Shown here in pieces: positions 1 to 7,259 of a stretch of 12,131 nucleotides of DNA. The DNA is from Glaciecola sp. UBA983 (GTDB taxonomy: Bacteria > Pseudomonadota > Gammaproteobacteria > Enterobacterales > Alteromonadaceae), in the NCBI GenBank assembly GCA_002292215.1, contig DBBN01000080.1, positions 1-12,131 on the forward strand. The letters run 5' to 3'. The first letter of the stretch is position 1; each line of letters starts with the position of its first letter. Under the pieces are notes generated by a model. That model did not search any database and was not told the DNA's origin. It worked only from the letters and a program-made list of their open reading frames with translations. Both the position numbers and the translations under genes were made by a program.

Positions 1-2010
1 AATAACTCTTTATCTTGGGGTGTATGGAATGGTTCATTTGGTGGTAACGCGAACTCTTACGAGTTAGATGAAAATGGTACAGCTATATACTATAACTCAT
101 CTGGTGATGATGGTTCTTATACTGCTTTCCGTGAAACAACAGAAGTTGATTCAAGTGCAACAGGTTTTAATATTGATTTTGATTATTCGGATTCGTTGAA
201 TTTTGAATTTGATATGCATCGTTCTAAAACTACCACAGATAATGGCTTAGATTCAGGTATGAATGCCCAAGGTCGAGTTATTCTTGGTTCTGCAGCATTA
301 ACTACAAAAGAATATTTTTTCCGTGATGGTGATATTCCAGGTTTTGCGATTAACTGGGATAATGGTTCAACAACACTAGACCCAAGTGAAATTGGTTCAA
401 ATTTCAGTATATTTACACGCACACCGGGCCAGTCAGAAGTGAGTCAATATCAATTAAAAGGTGAGTGGTTACCTGATATTGGTTACGGTCTTACTGGTGT
501 GAAATTTGGAGCCGCTTTCACTGAGCAATCTTTGAGTGGCTCAGGTGGTTCAAATAACGCCAATGCACCAGGTTTTAATAATGGTACATTTGCAGAGATT
601 TTCCCTGATAGCATGTTTGAACAAGTGGATTTGTCTTCGTTCTTAGACGAGTTTGCTCGAGGTTCTATGGGATTGTCACCTGGCTATGCTTATGCGTTTA
701 ATTTTGATGAAGCCATTGCACGTCAACTTGCTTTTTTAACTGAAGATGTTGTAGGAAGCGATGTGTATGAAATTGGTACTTTTGATCAATTTCCAGTGAA
801 CAAGATAACCGAAGAAACCACAAGCTTGTATGTATCTACTGCATGGGAATTTGAAGTTTCTGATTATATTGTTGATGCTAATTTTGGTCTTCGTTATGAG
901 CATACTGAAGTCGTTTCACCTGCAAAAAGTCGTGTACCAGAACTTGTTTACTGGGCTGGTGGTTCTGAATGGATCACTCAATTTGCTGGTGGCGGTGCTG
1001 CAATAGAAGTAGATTTTACTGGTGAATACGATTTAGTATTACCTATGTTAGATCTTAAAGTTGATTTATCTGATGACTTAGTAGGTCGTATGTCAGTAGG
1101 TACAACGATTACACGTCCAGGTCTTGGTAATATGTTAGGTAATTTAAGCCTAACACCTTCACCTAAGATTGGTTCGCGTACTGGTAGTCGTGGTAATCCA
1201 AACTTAAAACCGTTTAAGTCTAATAATTTAGATATATCATTAGAATATTATTATGACGAAGCGAGTTATGCGGCTGTTGGTTTGTTCTGGAAAGAAGTTG
1301 AAGATTGGATTGATAATTCTCAGGTAACGACAACCTTCCCTGGCCTATATGATGTTTATGAAGGTCAACGTTGGAATGCTGCTGTATCTGCTATCACTGG
1401 TCGTGGTGAGCAAGCTACAGATACTGCGATTTATCAAGAATTAGTCAGTAACGGTGTTGGTATTGGTGAAAATAATCGTATTTTACCTGATTCTGCAACT
1501 GATCCGTTGATTGATTGGACAATCAATTCGCCAGAAAACGTTGGCACACGAAGTGTAAATGGTGCTGAATTCGCTATACAACATTTATTTGGTGACAGTG
1601 GTTTTGGTGCTGGTCTGAATGGTACTGTTGTTCAAGGTGACGTTGAATATGATAACTTTATTCTCGCGTCTCAAGCGATCTTACCCGGTCTAAGTAACTC
1701 AGCTAACTTTCAAACATTCTATGAAAAAGATGGTTTGTCGGTGAAGCTTACTGCTGCTTGGCGTGATGAGTATCTAGCTGGACAAGGTCAGCCGGATACG
1801 AGTGATGCACCTCCTGTATATGTAGAAGAGTTCTTACAATGGGACGTTAGTGTCAACTACGATGTTAATGAGCACGTTACTGTATTTTTTGAAGGGGTTA
1901 ACCTGACAAACGAAACAGAACGTTCATTTGGACGATTTGAAAGACAATTCTTAAGTGCAGCTCAATATGCACCTCGTTATACTTTAGGATTCCGTATTAA
2001 ATCTCTTTAA
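1..2010 (+). CDS. TonB-dependent receptor, 3' part (beta-barrel), probable glucan-oligosaccharide uptake
   Basis: The frame is open from the first base to the TAA at 2008-2010 (669 residues), so the gene starts upstream of the window. The TTG at 196 is only an internal codon. The visible part is all outer-membrane beta-barrel: alternating aromatic/polar strands, the G-N-P-N-L-K-P-F motif at residues 398-405 followed by L-D-I-S-L-E-Y-Y, and a C-terminal run with V-F-F-E-G-V-N-L-T-N-E-T and a final strand ending Y-T-L-G-F-R-I-K-S-L. These are hallmarks of the proteobacterial TonB-dependent receptor group modelled as TIGR01782, whose members often import oligosaccharides energised by TonB-ExbB-ExbD. 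Signal peptide, TonB box and plug are outside the window. Glycine is written mostly as GGT, which suits a highly expressed gene. The gene converges on the GH16/GH3 operon, so laminarin fragments are the likely cargo, but this rests on context alone. Family call is firm; substrate is tentative. Confidence 0.9.
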   Translation, partial: NNSLSWGVWNGSFGGNANSYELDENGTAIYYNSSGDDGSYTAFRETTEVDSSATGFNIDFDYSDSLNFEFDMHRSKTTTDNGLDSGMNAQGRVILGSAALTTKEYFFRDGDIPGFAINWDNGSTTLDPSEIGSNFSIFTRTPGQSEVSQYQLKGEWLPDIGYGLTGVKFGAAFTEQSLSGSGGSNNANAPGFNNGTFAEIFPDSMFEQVDLSSFLDEFARGSMGLSPGYAYAFNFDEAIARQLAFLTEDVVGSDVYEIGTFDQFPVNKITEETTSLYVSTAWEFEVSDYIVDANFGLRYEHTEVVSPAKSRVPELVYWAGGSEWITQFAGGGAAIEVDFTGEYDLVLPMLDLKVDLSDDLVGRMSVGTTITRPGLGNMLGNLSLTPSPKIGSRTGSRGNPNLKPFKSNNLDISLEYYYDEASYAAVGLFWKEVEDWIDNSQVTTTFPGLYDVYEGQRWNAAVSAITGRGEQATDTAIYQELVSNGVGIGENNRILPDSATDPLIDWTINSPENVGTRSVNGAEFAIQHLFGDSGFGAGLNGTVVQGDVEYDNFILASQAILPGLSNSANFQTFYEKDGLSVKLTAAWRDEYLAGQGQPDTSDAPPVYVEEFLQWDVSVNYDVNEHVTVFFEGVNLTNETERSFGRFERQFLSAAQYAPRYTLGFRIKSL

Positions 2011-2030
2011 TACATTAATTCTTAAATGAT

Positions 2031-2069
2031 AAAAACCACTATAGGTCGACCCTGTAGTGGTTTTTTTTT
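2031..2069 (+). terminator. Rho-independent terminator, probably bidirectional
   Basis: A 15-bp stem (2031-2045 with 2051-2065, one G-U wobble, five-base loop TCGAC) is followed on the + strand by a run of nine T's at 2061-2069. It begins 20 bases after the receptor stop codon. Because the left arm starts with five A's, the minus strand also reads stem plus TTTTT. The same hairpin can therefore stop the converging GH16 transcript, which has no other clear terminator between its stop codon and this point. Confidence 0.9.
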
Positions 2070-2227
2070 ATTTGATGCAGTGTGTATCTCTGTTTGATGA
2101 CTCCTTGTCAAAGTCGATATATTTCATAAATGTATCAGCTCATTTATAAGAAAATTAAACATGATAGGATAGACGAGATCAGCAAATTACCTTTGGATCG
2201 CAATAGAAAGAATAATGTAAAGATAAG
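2070..2227. other. Convergent intergenic spacer
   Basis: This 158-bp AT-rich stretch separates the receptor terminator from the GH16 stop codon. I see no coding signal or promoter worth naming. There is one short inverted repeat (2126-2132 with 2141-2147, eight-base loop) without a T run on either side. On the minus strand it is simply the 3' untranslated region of the GH16 message. Confidence 0.6.
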
Positions 2228-3301
2228 CTATTGTGTGAGCAGTATACGTGCTTTTGGATCAATGGCTGCACAGCCTTTTCCGGTGTTAAGAGTATCGCTG
2301 CACTCATATACCCGAACATAATCAATTAATAACTGCTTTGGATAATTCGAAGTATTAATACCTTTCTCGTTAGTATTTTCAGGCCATACGCCACCAATAG
2401 CAAGATTAAGTATAAGGTAAAAACGTTCATTAAATGGAGCGTCAGACTCTGCAGTAATCCATTCACCGTTGGCATTTTTACTACGGCTGTACCAGTGACT
2501 ACTGCGTTGGGTCAAAAAATGATAATTGTCCACGTACCAGCGGATCTCACCTTGCTCCCATTCGATTGCGTAAGTATGAAAGTTATCTGCAGGATTAATT
2601 TTATTGGGCAATATAACACCGCTACCAGTGTATATATTGTCTGGCCATGTTGCACCATAATGAAGAGTGCCATGCACCCTTGTTTCTAAAGTGTGAAGTG
2701 ATTGTGGGACTGCTGGGTCAAACAGCGCATCGGATATTGTGCCCAAATTAACCGCTTCCATAATATCAATCTCGCCTGACGCAGCCCAAGTGCCATATAT
2801 ATGATCCGTCGGAAGCATCCAAATCGCAGGCCATGTACCTTGTCCTTGGGGTAGTTTGGCACGAATCTCCATGCGCCCATAACGCCAATCGCCTTTACCT
2901 TTACTGAGGACTTTACCAGATGAAAAGGGTAAGGTTTTAGTGTGAGATAATAAATAATCTGGATGAGTTGGATATAATGCAGGACCGGTTGATGAACCAT
3001 ATAGTGCTTGTAGAACAAGATTACCGCTTTGAATAAAGACATTATTTTTATTCGGGGTATAGCATTGTTTTTCTTCATTACCACCGCCCCAACAACTATG
3101 TTCGACGGACCATTTACTCGTGTCTAGGGTAGGATCAGAAAATTCATCCTTCCAGACGAGTTGCCAGTTAGGGTGAACCGTAATAGAAGTCAAATTACTT
3201 GCATTAACAGGAGAAGGTTTGTTTGCATCCGCTAAATCAGCAAAACTTAGCGGCGCAAACAGACACACACCTATTGGCAATATCCTTATTGCAATTTTCA
3301 C
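2228..3301 (-). CDS. Secreted GH16 endo-beta-1,3-glucanase (laminarinase)
   Basis: Endo-hydrolysis of beta-1,3-glucan (laminarin) is the expected activity. From the GTG at 3301 the protein has 357 residues. A signal peptide comes first (M-K-I-A-I-R, hydrophobic core, cleavage after S-F-A at residue 21), then one GH16 domain at about 45-335. The catalytic signature E-I-D-I-M-E lies at 177-182: E177 nucleophile, D179, E182 acid/base, in the beta-bulge form typical of laminarinases. W-P-A-I-W-M-L-P (157-164) and the terminal strand L-I-D-Y-V-R-V-Y-E also fit. A short tail holds C334 and C344, possibly disulphide-bonded, and there is no carbohydrate-binding module. Start choice: a TTG at 3313 would overlap the GH3 gene by 10 bp. 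The GTG lies just after the GH3 TAA and gives a cleaner signal peptide. Neither has a clear Shine-Dalgarno, so translation probably depends on coupling to GH3. It is the last gene of the minus-strand operon. Confidence 0.92.
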   Translation of the reverse strand: MKIAIRILPIGVCLFAPLSFADLADANKPSPVNASNLTSITVHPNWQLVWKDEFSDPTLDTSKWSVEHSCWGGGNEEKQCYTPNKNNVFIQSGNLVLQALYGSSTGPALYPTHPDYLLSHTKTLPFSSGKVLSKGKGDWRYGRMEIRAKLPQGQGTWPAIWMLPTDHIYGTWAASGEIDIMEAVNLGTISDALFDPAVPQSLHTLETRVHGTLHYGATWPDNIYTGSGVILPNKINPADNFHTYAIEWEQGEIRWYVDNYHFLTQRSSHWYSRSKNANGEWITAESDAPFNERFYLILNLAIGGVWPENTNEKGINTSNYPKQLLIDYVRVYECSDTLNTGKGCAAIDPKARILLTQ

Positions 3302-3303
3302 GT

Positions 3304-5847
3304 TTACTGACAAGTAATCGTGTTGTCGGTCAAATCCGTATAACCAATTTCTGAAAGGATAATATTGACACTAGCAGCGCTACTTAGACTAAACGCATTG
3401 GTAATTGCAGATAAATCTACACCGGCTTGTGTAAAGCAGCTCGTTGCAACAGAAACTTGTGACCAAGCGTCCACACCGATTGCATTTAATGCAGGGCTGA
3501 TATTAACATTGCTGGCGCAGTTACTGTCGTTTTCGCAATTAATACCGACATTGACTGCACCAGTAGGTTTAGTCACTAGATTAACCCACATGCTTAACGC
3601 TTTGTTATTTGCGACGCCACTGAGATTGACTGCTTTAGGCGCATTAAATAATACCGCGCCAGTTCCAGTGCCATTGAAGGTTAACTGAAAACTGTCTTCT
3701 TGAACGTTGCGGTCAAAAGTACGGTATTGAACGCTTGGTAACACAAGTGTATTAGACATAACCGATGCAGCTTGACCATTAGACACTAATGCTAGATTCC
3801 ACGGAGAGACAACTGAGCGATTGTAAACCATGTTTGATGCATTGGCAGAGGTATCAATGTTTAACTCGTCTAGTTGGGCTGCTAAGACTTCTTCTGCACC
3901 ATATGTTAAGCCAAAACCATAAGGTAATAACGGCGCGTAATTTTCATCACCACGGTTAACGACTTGGTCAGGACTTTTAGGCCAAGAATAAGATAATTTA
4001 CCATGAAAATCATAATTCACACTGCCATCTGCGTTCGCCATAATGACATCAGCAACACCGACACCTTCAGAGCCAGGTAACCATGCTGCCACAAACGCAT
4101 CAGAGGCGTTTAATTCTGGATTTACCCACATAGCACGACCACTAATAAATATTGATACCACTGGGATCCCTTGGTCTTGCAATGATTTTAATAATGCTAA
4201 ATCAGTTTTATTGCCCGGTTGATATTCTACTGATGGACGGTCACCCACACCTTCAGCGTAAGGCTCTTCACCAAATACGACTATCGCAACATCAGGTTTA
4301 TTACCCGCACTCGCATCAAAACTACCATCAACGCTCAATGTGACTTTACCGCCAGCGGCATTAACCGAGTCGGCGATACCCGAGTAAATAGAACTACCAC
4401 CTGGGAAATCCGCATTGGTGTTATTGGTACCTTGCCACGTGATAGTCCAGCCGCCAGATTGCTTGCCAATATTATCAGCAGCGTCACCAGCAACTAAAAT
4501 ATTTGACTTAGGGTTAATCGGTAACACATTGTTATTTTTTAACAATACCAAAGATTTACGTACTGCTTCACGCGCAACTGCACGGTGATCAGGATGGCCA
4601 ATGAGCTCCATTTTACCTGAGTAAGCACGTTTTTCTGGGCTTGGGCGGTCAAATATACCCGCACGAGCTTTGACTCTTAAAATTCGGGTTACTGCGTCAT
4701 CAATTCGGCTCATAGGGATCGTACCATCTTCAACTTGAGCAATGGTATTGGCAAACAATGGTTGCCATGATTGGGTAGGTGCCATGAAAATATCTAAACC
4801 AGCATTAATTGCTTGTGGGCAGCTTTCATTAGAACAACCGGCTACTTGGCCGTGACCATTCCAATCACCTACGACAAAGCCATCAAAACCCATACGGTCT
4901 TTTAGTACTTGCGTTAACAAATATTCAGAACCGTGGATCTTGTCACCTTGCCAACGGTTAAACGAGGCCATGACTGACTGAGCGCCAGCAGTCAAACCAC
5001 CGACATAGCCTTGAGCATGTATATTATATAAGTCTTCTTCTGTGCTGATATTATCGCCTTGGTCTACACCATCAAGTGTGCCACCATCACCGACAAAGTG
5101 TTTAACGGTACTGAGTACTTTATCTTCAGCTAAAAAGTTTTCACCAGCCGTGCCTTGTAAACCATGCACGATAGCCGTTGAGTAGGCTTTTACGATTTCC
5201 GGATCTTCTGAATAGCCTTCGTAAGTACGTCCCCAACGGTCATTGCGAACGACTGCAACTGTGGGAGCAAAAATCCAATCAATACCGGTTGCAAGGACTT
5301 CTTTAGCAGTAGCTTGAGCAACACGTTCAATTAAGTCTGGATCGTTTGCTGCACCAAGACCAATGTTATGTGGAAATAACGTAGCTCCTACCACATTATT
5401 ATGACCATGAACGGCATCTGTGCCCCAAATGGTCGGGATAGTAGAGCCATCTATTGAATCATCAATCGAGGCTTGATACATAGACTCAGCTAAATCAATC
5501 CAATCTTGAGGTGTTGCTTGTTTATTGTTATCTGGATATGCCCCACCGCCATTTAAAAATGAACCAAAGCCGTATTTACGCATATCTTCAAGTGTAATAT
5601 CTCTAATTTCCGGTTGGATCATTTGCCCGATTTTTTGTTCTAGCGTCATTGTGCTAAGCATTTTGGCAACTTGTGCTTCAATAGCTGCGTCTTTTTTGAC
5701 TTCAATATCAAGCTGAGGCCAAATTGGATTTGCTACGTTACTTACTGTTGTAACCGCTTCTTGCGCCGATTGATTAGCAGTACCGCAGGCTGCTAAGTTC
5801 AATGCGATTAAGGTTCCTAAAAGTGCACGAGGCATATTAATAAACAT
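3304..5847 (-). CDS. GH3 exo-beta-glucanase/beta-glucosidase lipoprotein with ExoP-type C-terminal domain
   Basis: Releases glucose from the non-reducing end of beta-glucans or oligosaccharides. The 847-residue protein starts with a lipoprotein signal peptide ending in lipobox L-A-A-C (C21). Residue +2 is Gly rather than Asp, so outer-membrane anchoring is likely. The GH3 barrel (about 60-395) shows R-W-G-R-T-Y-E (204-210), K-H-F-V-G-D-G (249-255) and nucleophile D328 in V-V-G-D-W. The second GH3 domain (about 432-650) contains G-E-E-P-Y-A-E (526-532), where the acid/base Glu is expected, probably E527. Residues about 685-840 form a third beta-rich domain of the kind seen in the Pseudoalteromonas exo-1,3/1,4-glucanase ExoP; its cysteines C771, C777, C804 and C846 could pair. 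Length matches ExoP-type enzymes. Start: ATG at 5847 has AGGA nine bases upstream; Met5 is too far from it. It follows the transporter gene by 18 bp and is followed directly by GH16. Activity is firm; preference for beta-1,3 over beta-1,4 linkages is inferred from the neighbours. Confidence 0.93.
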   Translation of the reverse strand: MFINMPRALLGTLIALNLAACGTANQSAQEAVTTVSNVANPIWPQLDIEVKKDAAIEAQVAKMLSTMTLEQKIGQMIQPEIRDITLEDMRKYGFGSFLNGGGAYPDNNKQATPQDWIDLAESMYQASIDDSIDGSTIPTIWGTDAVHGHNNVVGATLFPHNIGLGAANDPDLIERVAQATAKEVLATGIDWIFAPTVAVVRNDRWGRTYEGYSEDPEIVKAYSTAIVHGLQGTAGENFLAEDKVLSTVKHFVGDGGTLDGVDQGDNISTEEDLYNIHAQGYVGGLTAGAQSVMASFNRWQGDKIHGSEYLLTQVLKDRMGFDGFVVGDWNGHGQVAGCSNESCPQAINAGLDIFMAPTQSWQPLFANTIAQVEDGTIPMSRIDDAVTRILRVKARAGIFDRPSPEKRAYSGKMELIGHPDHRAVAREAVRKSLVLLKNNNVLPINPKSNILVAGDAADNIGKQSGGWTITWQGTNNTNADFPGGSSIYSGIADSVNAAGGKVTLSVDGSFDASAGNKPDVAIVVFGEEPYAEGVGDRPSVEYQPGNKTDLALLKSLQDQGIPVVSIFISGRAMWVNPELNASDAFVAAWLPGSEGVGVADVIMANADGSVNYDFHGKLSYSWPKSPDQVVNRGDENYAPLLPYGFGLTYGAEEVLAAQLDELNIDTSANASNMVYNRSVVSPWNLALVSNGQAASVMSNTLVLPSVQYRTFDRNVQEDSFQLTFNGTGTGAVLFNAPKAVNLSGVANNKALSMWVNLVTKPTGAVNVGINCENDSNCASNVNISPALNAIGVDAWSQVSVATSCFTQAGVDLSAITNAFSLSSAASVNIILSEIGYTDLTDNTITCQ

Positions 5848-5865
5848 GTGTCTTGTTCCTATCCT

Positions 5866-7104
5866 TTAAATGTCGGTCTTAACTTTATGGCCAGATAAAC
5901 CATAGAATGCGATGTAGATATAACAGATTGCCGGTAATAAGAATGCGAGCTGCACGCCAATGTTATCTGCTAATACACCTTGTAGCAATGGTAATAATGC
6001 GCCACCTACGATAGCCAAACATAGTACACCAGAACCTTGTGCGGCATGTTTACCTAAACCGGTTACTGCCAGAGAGAAAATAGTTGGGAACATAATTGAA
6101 TTACATAAGCCGACAAGTAATATTGCCCACATTGCAAAATGCCCCGTTGTCGTTACAGCAAGTATAATGAGAACTACTGCCATAAAAGCGTTAAATGCTA
6201 ATACTTTACCCGCAGCAACATACTGCATGACGTATGCACCGACAAAACGACCCACCATAGCGCCACCCCAGTAAAAGGCGATTAATTTGGACGCTTCGGC
6301 TTCACCGATACCTGCTATTTCTGGCAAGCTAAAGAAATTGACTAAAAAACTACCGATTGCGACTTCTGCTCCCACATAGACAAAAATACCCACTGCACCT
6401 AATATCAGATGCGGGTACTTTAATACCGCAGCTAAATTACCTTGGCCATCTTCACTAGTATCTTGTATGTTTGGTAATTTTAAGTACGCAAATATCGCCG
6501 CTAACACAACCAATGCTAAAGCTAACATCACATAAGGCAGTTGTACCGCGGAGGCATCGCCTGCAACAGGCTCATGACCACCTGCAAATAACAATGAAGC
6601 ACCAAAAAATGGCGCGATAGTCGTTCCAAAAGAGTTGAACGCTTGGGTCATGGTTAAGCGCGAAGAAGCGGTTTTAGGGTCACCTAGTGCGCTCACATAC
6701 GGGTTAGCAGAAACTTGTAGGATGGTAATTCCAGAGGCTAGGATGAATAATGCGGCTAAAAACAACCCATAAATGCCGGCTGTTGCAGCGGGGTAAAACA
6801 AACCGCAACCAATAGCTGCAATGGTCAATCCTAAAACGATACCTTTTTGATAACCGATCTTAGATACCAAGCGACCTGCTGGTAGTGATACAATGAAATA
6901 TGCTCCAAAAAAACAAAACTGGATCAGCATTGCTTGGGTGAAATTTAAATTAAATGCACCTTTAAGATATGGGATAAGTATGTCGTTTAAGCAGGTGATA
7001 AACCCCCACATAAAAAATAACGAAGTCAGTGCATATAGCGCAAACTTAAAGTTTCCTTGAGGTTGTTCCCCAGTATTTGACGTTGTTGGTGTTACAAAGG
7101 CCAC
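5866..7104 (-). CDS. FHS-family (GluP/FucP-type) MFS sugar transporter
   Basis: An inner-membrane proton-coupled sugar importer of 412 residues with about 12 membrane helices. Family marks are S-L-F-F-M-W-G-F (28-35) followed by [11 protein letters not shown] in helix 1, [14 protein letters not shown] (75-88) in the helix 2-3 loop, and a segment at 132-168 containing S-A-N-P-Y, S-S-R-L-T, Q-A-F-N-S and G-T-T-I-A-P. These place it in the fucose/glucose/galactose-H+ symporter family, closer to the glucose/galactose branch. Start: a longer frame opens at ATG 7146, but that codon has no Shine-Dalgarno and lies upstream of the likely -10 box. GTG 7104 has GGAG eight bases before it and gives the conventional N-terminus M-A-F-V-T-P. 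It is the first gene of the minus-strand operon with GH3 and GH16. Glucose released by GH3 is the simplest cargo; a beta-linked disaccharide is possible. Confidence 0.9.
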   Translation of the reverse strand: MAFVTPTTSNTGEQPQGNFKFALYALTSLFFMWGFITCLNDILIPYLKGAFNLNFTQAMLIQFCFFGAYFIVSLPAGRLVSKIGYQKGIVLGLTIAAIGCGLFYPAATAGIYGLFLAALFILASGITILQVSANPYVSALGDPKTASSRLTMTQAFNSFGTTIAPFFGASLLFAGGHEPVAGDASAVQLPYVMLALALVVLAAIFAYLKLPNIQDTSEDGQGNLAAVLKYPHLILGAVGIFVYVGAEVAIGSFLVNFFSLPEIAGIGEAEASKLIAFYWGGAMVGRFVGAYVMQYVAAGKVLAFNAFMAVVLIILAVTTTGHFAMWAILLVGLCNSIMFPTIFSLAVTGLGKHAAQGSGVLCLAIVGGALLPLLQGVLADNIGVQLAFLLPAICYIYIAFYGLSGHKVKTDI

Positions 7105-7112
7105 AATAAATT

Positions 7113-7116
7113 CTCC
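7113..7116 (-). promoter_or_regulatory. Shine-Dalgarno GGAG deciding the GTG start of the FHS transporter
   Basis: On the minus strand the sequence reads TTTGGAGAATTTATTGTG. GGAG is separated by eight bases from the GTG at 7104-7102, ideal spacing. The competing ATG at 7146 is preceded only by A/T-rich sequence. Confidence 0.75.
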
Positions 7117-7135
7117 AAAGGTGTTGATTTTTTTT

Positions 7136-7164
7136 ATTATAAACATTAAATTAACATTAATGAA
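7136..7164 (-). promoter_or_regulatory. Sigma-70 promoter of the transporter-GH3-GH16 operon
   Basis: On the minus strand a perfect TATAAT (7141-7136) is preceded, after a 17-bp spacer, by TTCATT (7164-7159), a weak -35 (3 of 6). Transcription would start near 7129, leaving a leader of about 25 bases with the GGAG ribosome site before GTG 7104. The -35 lies inside the LacI-type palindrome, so bound repressor would block polymerase. The -10 is clear; the weak -35 suggests a promoter of modest strength or one relying on contacts I cannot see. Confidence 0.65.
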
Positions 7165-7176
7165 AGCGCTTTCATT
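7159..7176. promoter_or_regulatory. LacI-family operator (perfect 18-bp palindrome)
   Basis: AATGAAAGCGCTTTCATT is a perfect palindrome with the central CG step (7167/7168) typical of LacI/GalR-family operators; the core TGAAAGCGCTTTCA has the same pattern as other family sites. It lies in the divergent gap between the FHS transporter and GH1 genes, and the + strand operon encodes a LacI-family protein. The palindrome covers the proposed -35 of the leftward promoter and abuts that of the rightward one. I found no second copy by eye elsewhere in the window. Confidence 0.85.
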
Positions 7177-7204
7177 GTTTGTTTGATAACTTTTTTCATT
7201 TAAT
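7175..7204 (+). promoter_or_regulatory. Candidate promoter of the GH1-regulator-permease operon
   Basis: TTGTTT (7175-7180) and TTTAAT (7199-7204, 5 of 6) are separated by 18 bp, giving a predicted start near 7211 and a leader of about 49 bases. The -35 overlaps the last two bases of the operator. Other A/T-rich hexamers in this stretch could serve instead, so the exact boxes are uncertain. Confidence 0.4.
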
Positions 7205-7259
7205 TAAACAACATTGTTAATTTTGTATTACACCGAACTATCGAATAATTGGTAACCCC

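Noticed and set aside
196..2010. Receptor gene starting at TTG 196
   Set aside because: The same frame is open and receptor-like from base 1; residue 196 is within barrel sequence and there is no signal peptide or plug after it. The gene is simply cut by the window edge.
2130..2321. Small + strand frame of 63 codons overlapping the GH16 3' end
   Set aside because: It overlaps the end of a convincing gene on the other strand, and has no ribosome site and no recognisable sequence.
2686..3084. 132-codon minus-strand frame inside GH16
   Set aside because: It lies wholly within the GH16 coding region in another frame, and its low-complexity, basic/aromatic composition is that of an out-of-frame reading.
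3230..3301. GH16 as a lipoprotein (Cys in I-G-V-C of the signal peptide)
   Set aside because: Val immediately before Cys is not accepted in lipoboxes, and a standard signal peptidase I site S-F-A follows a few residues later.
3365..3688. 107-codon + strand frame opposite the GH3 C-terminal domain
   Set aside because: It is antisense to the GH3 gene; its Leu/Ala/Thr-rich composition is the complement of the beta-domain codons, with no ribosome site.
7159..7176. CcpA cre site (catabolite repression)
   Set aside because: The palindrome resembles cre, but the genes are of Gram-negative type, and a local LacI-family regulator sharing the same operator style is a better explanation.
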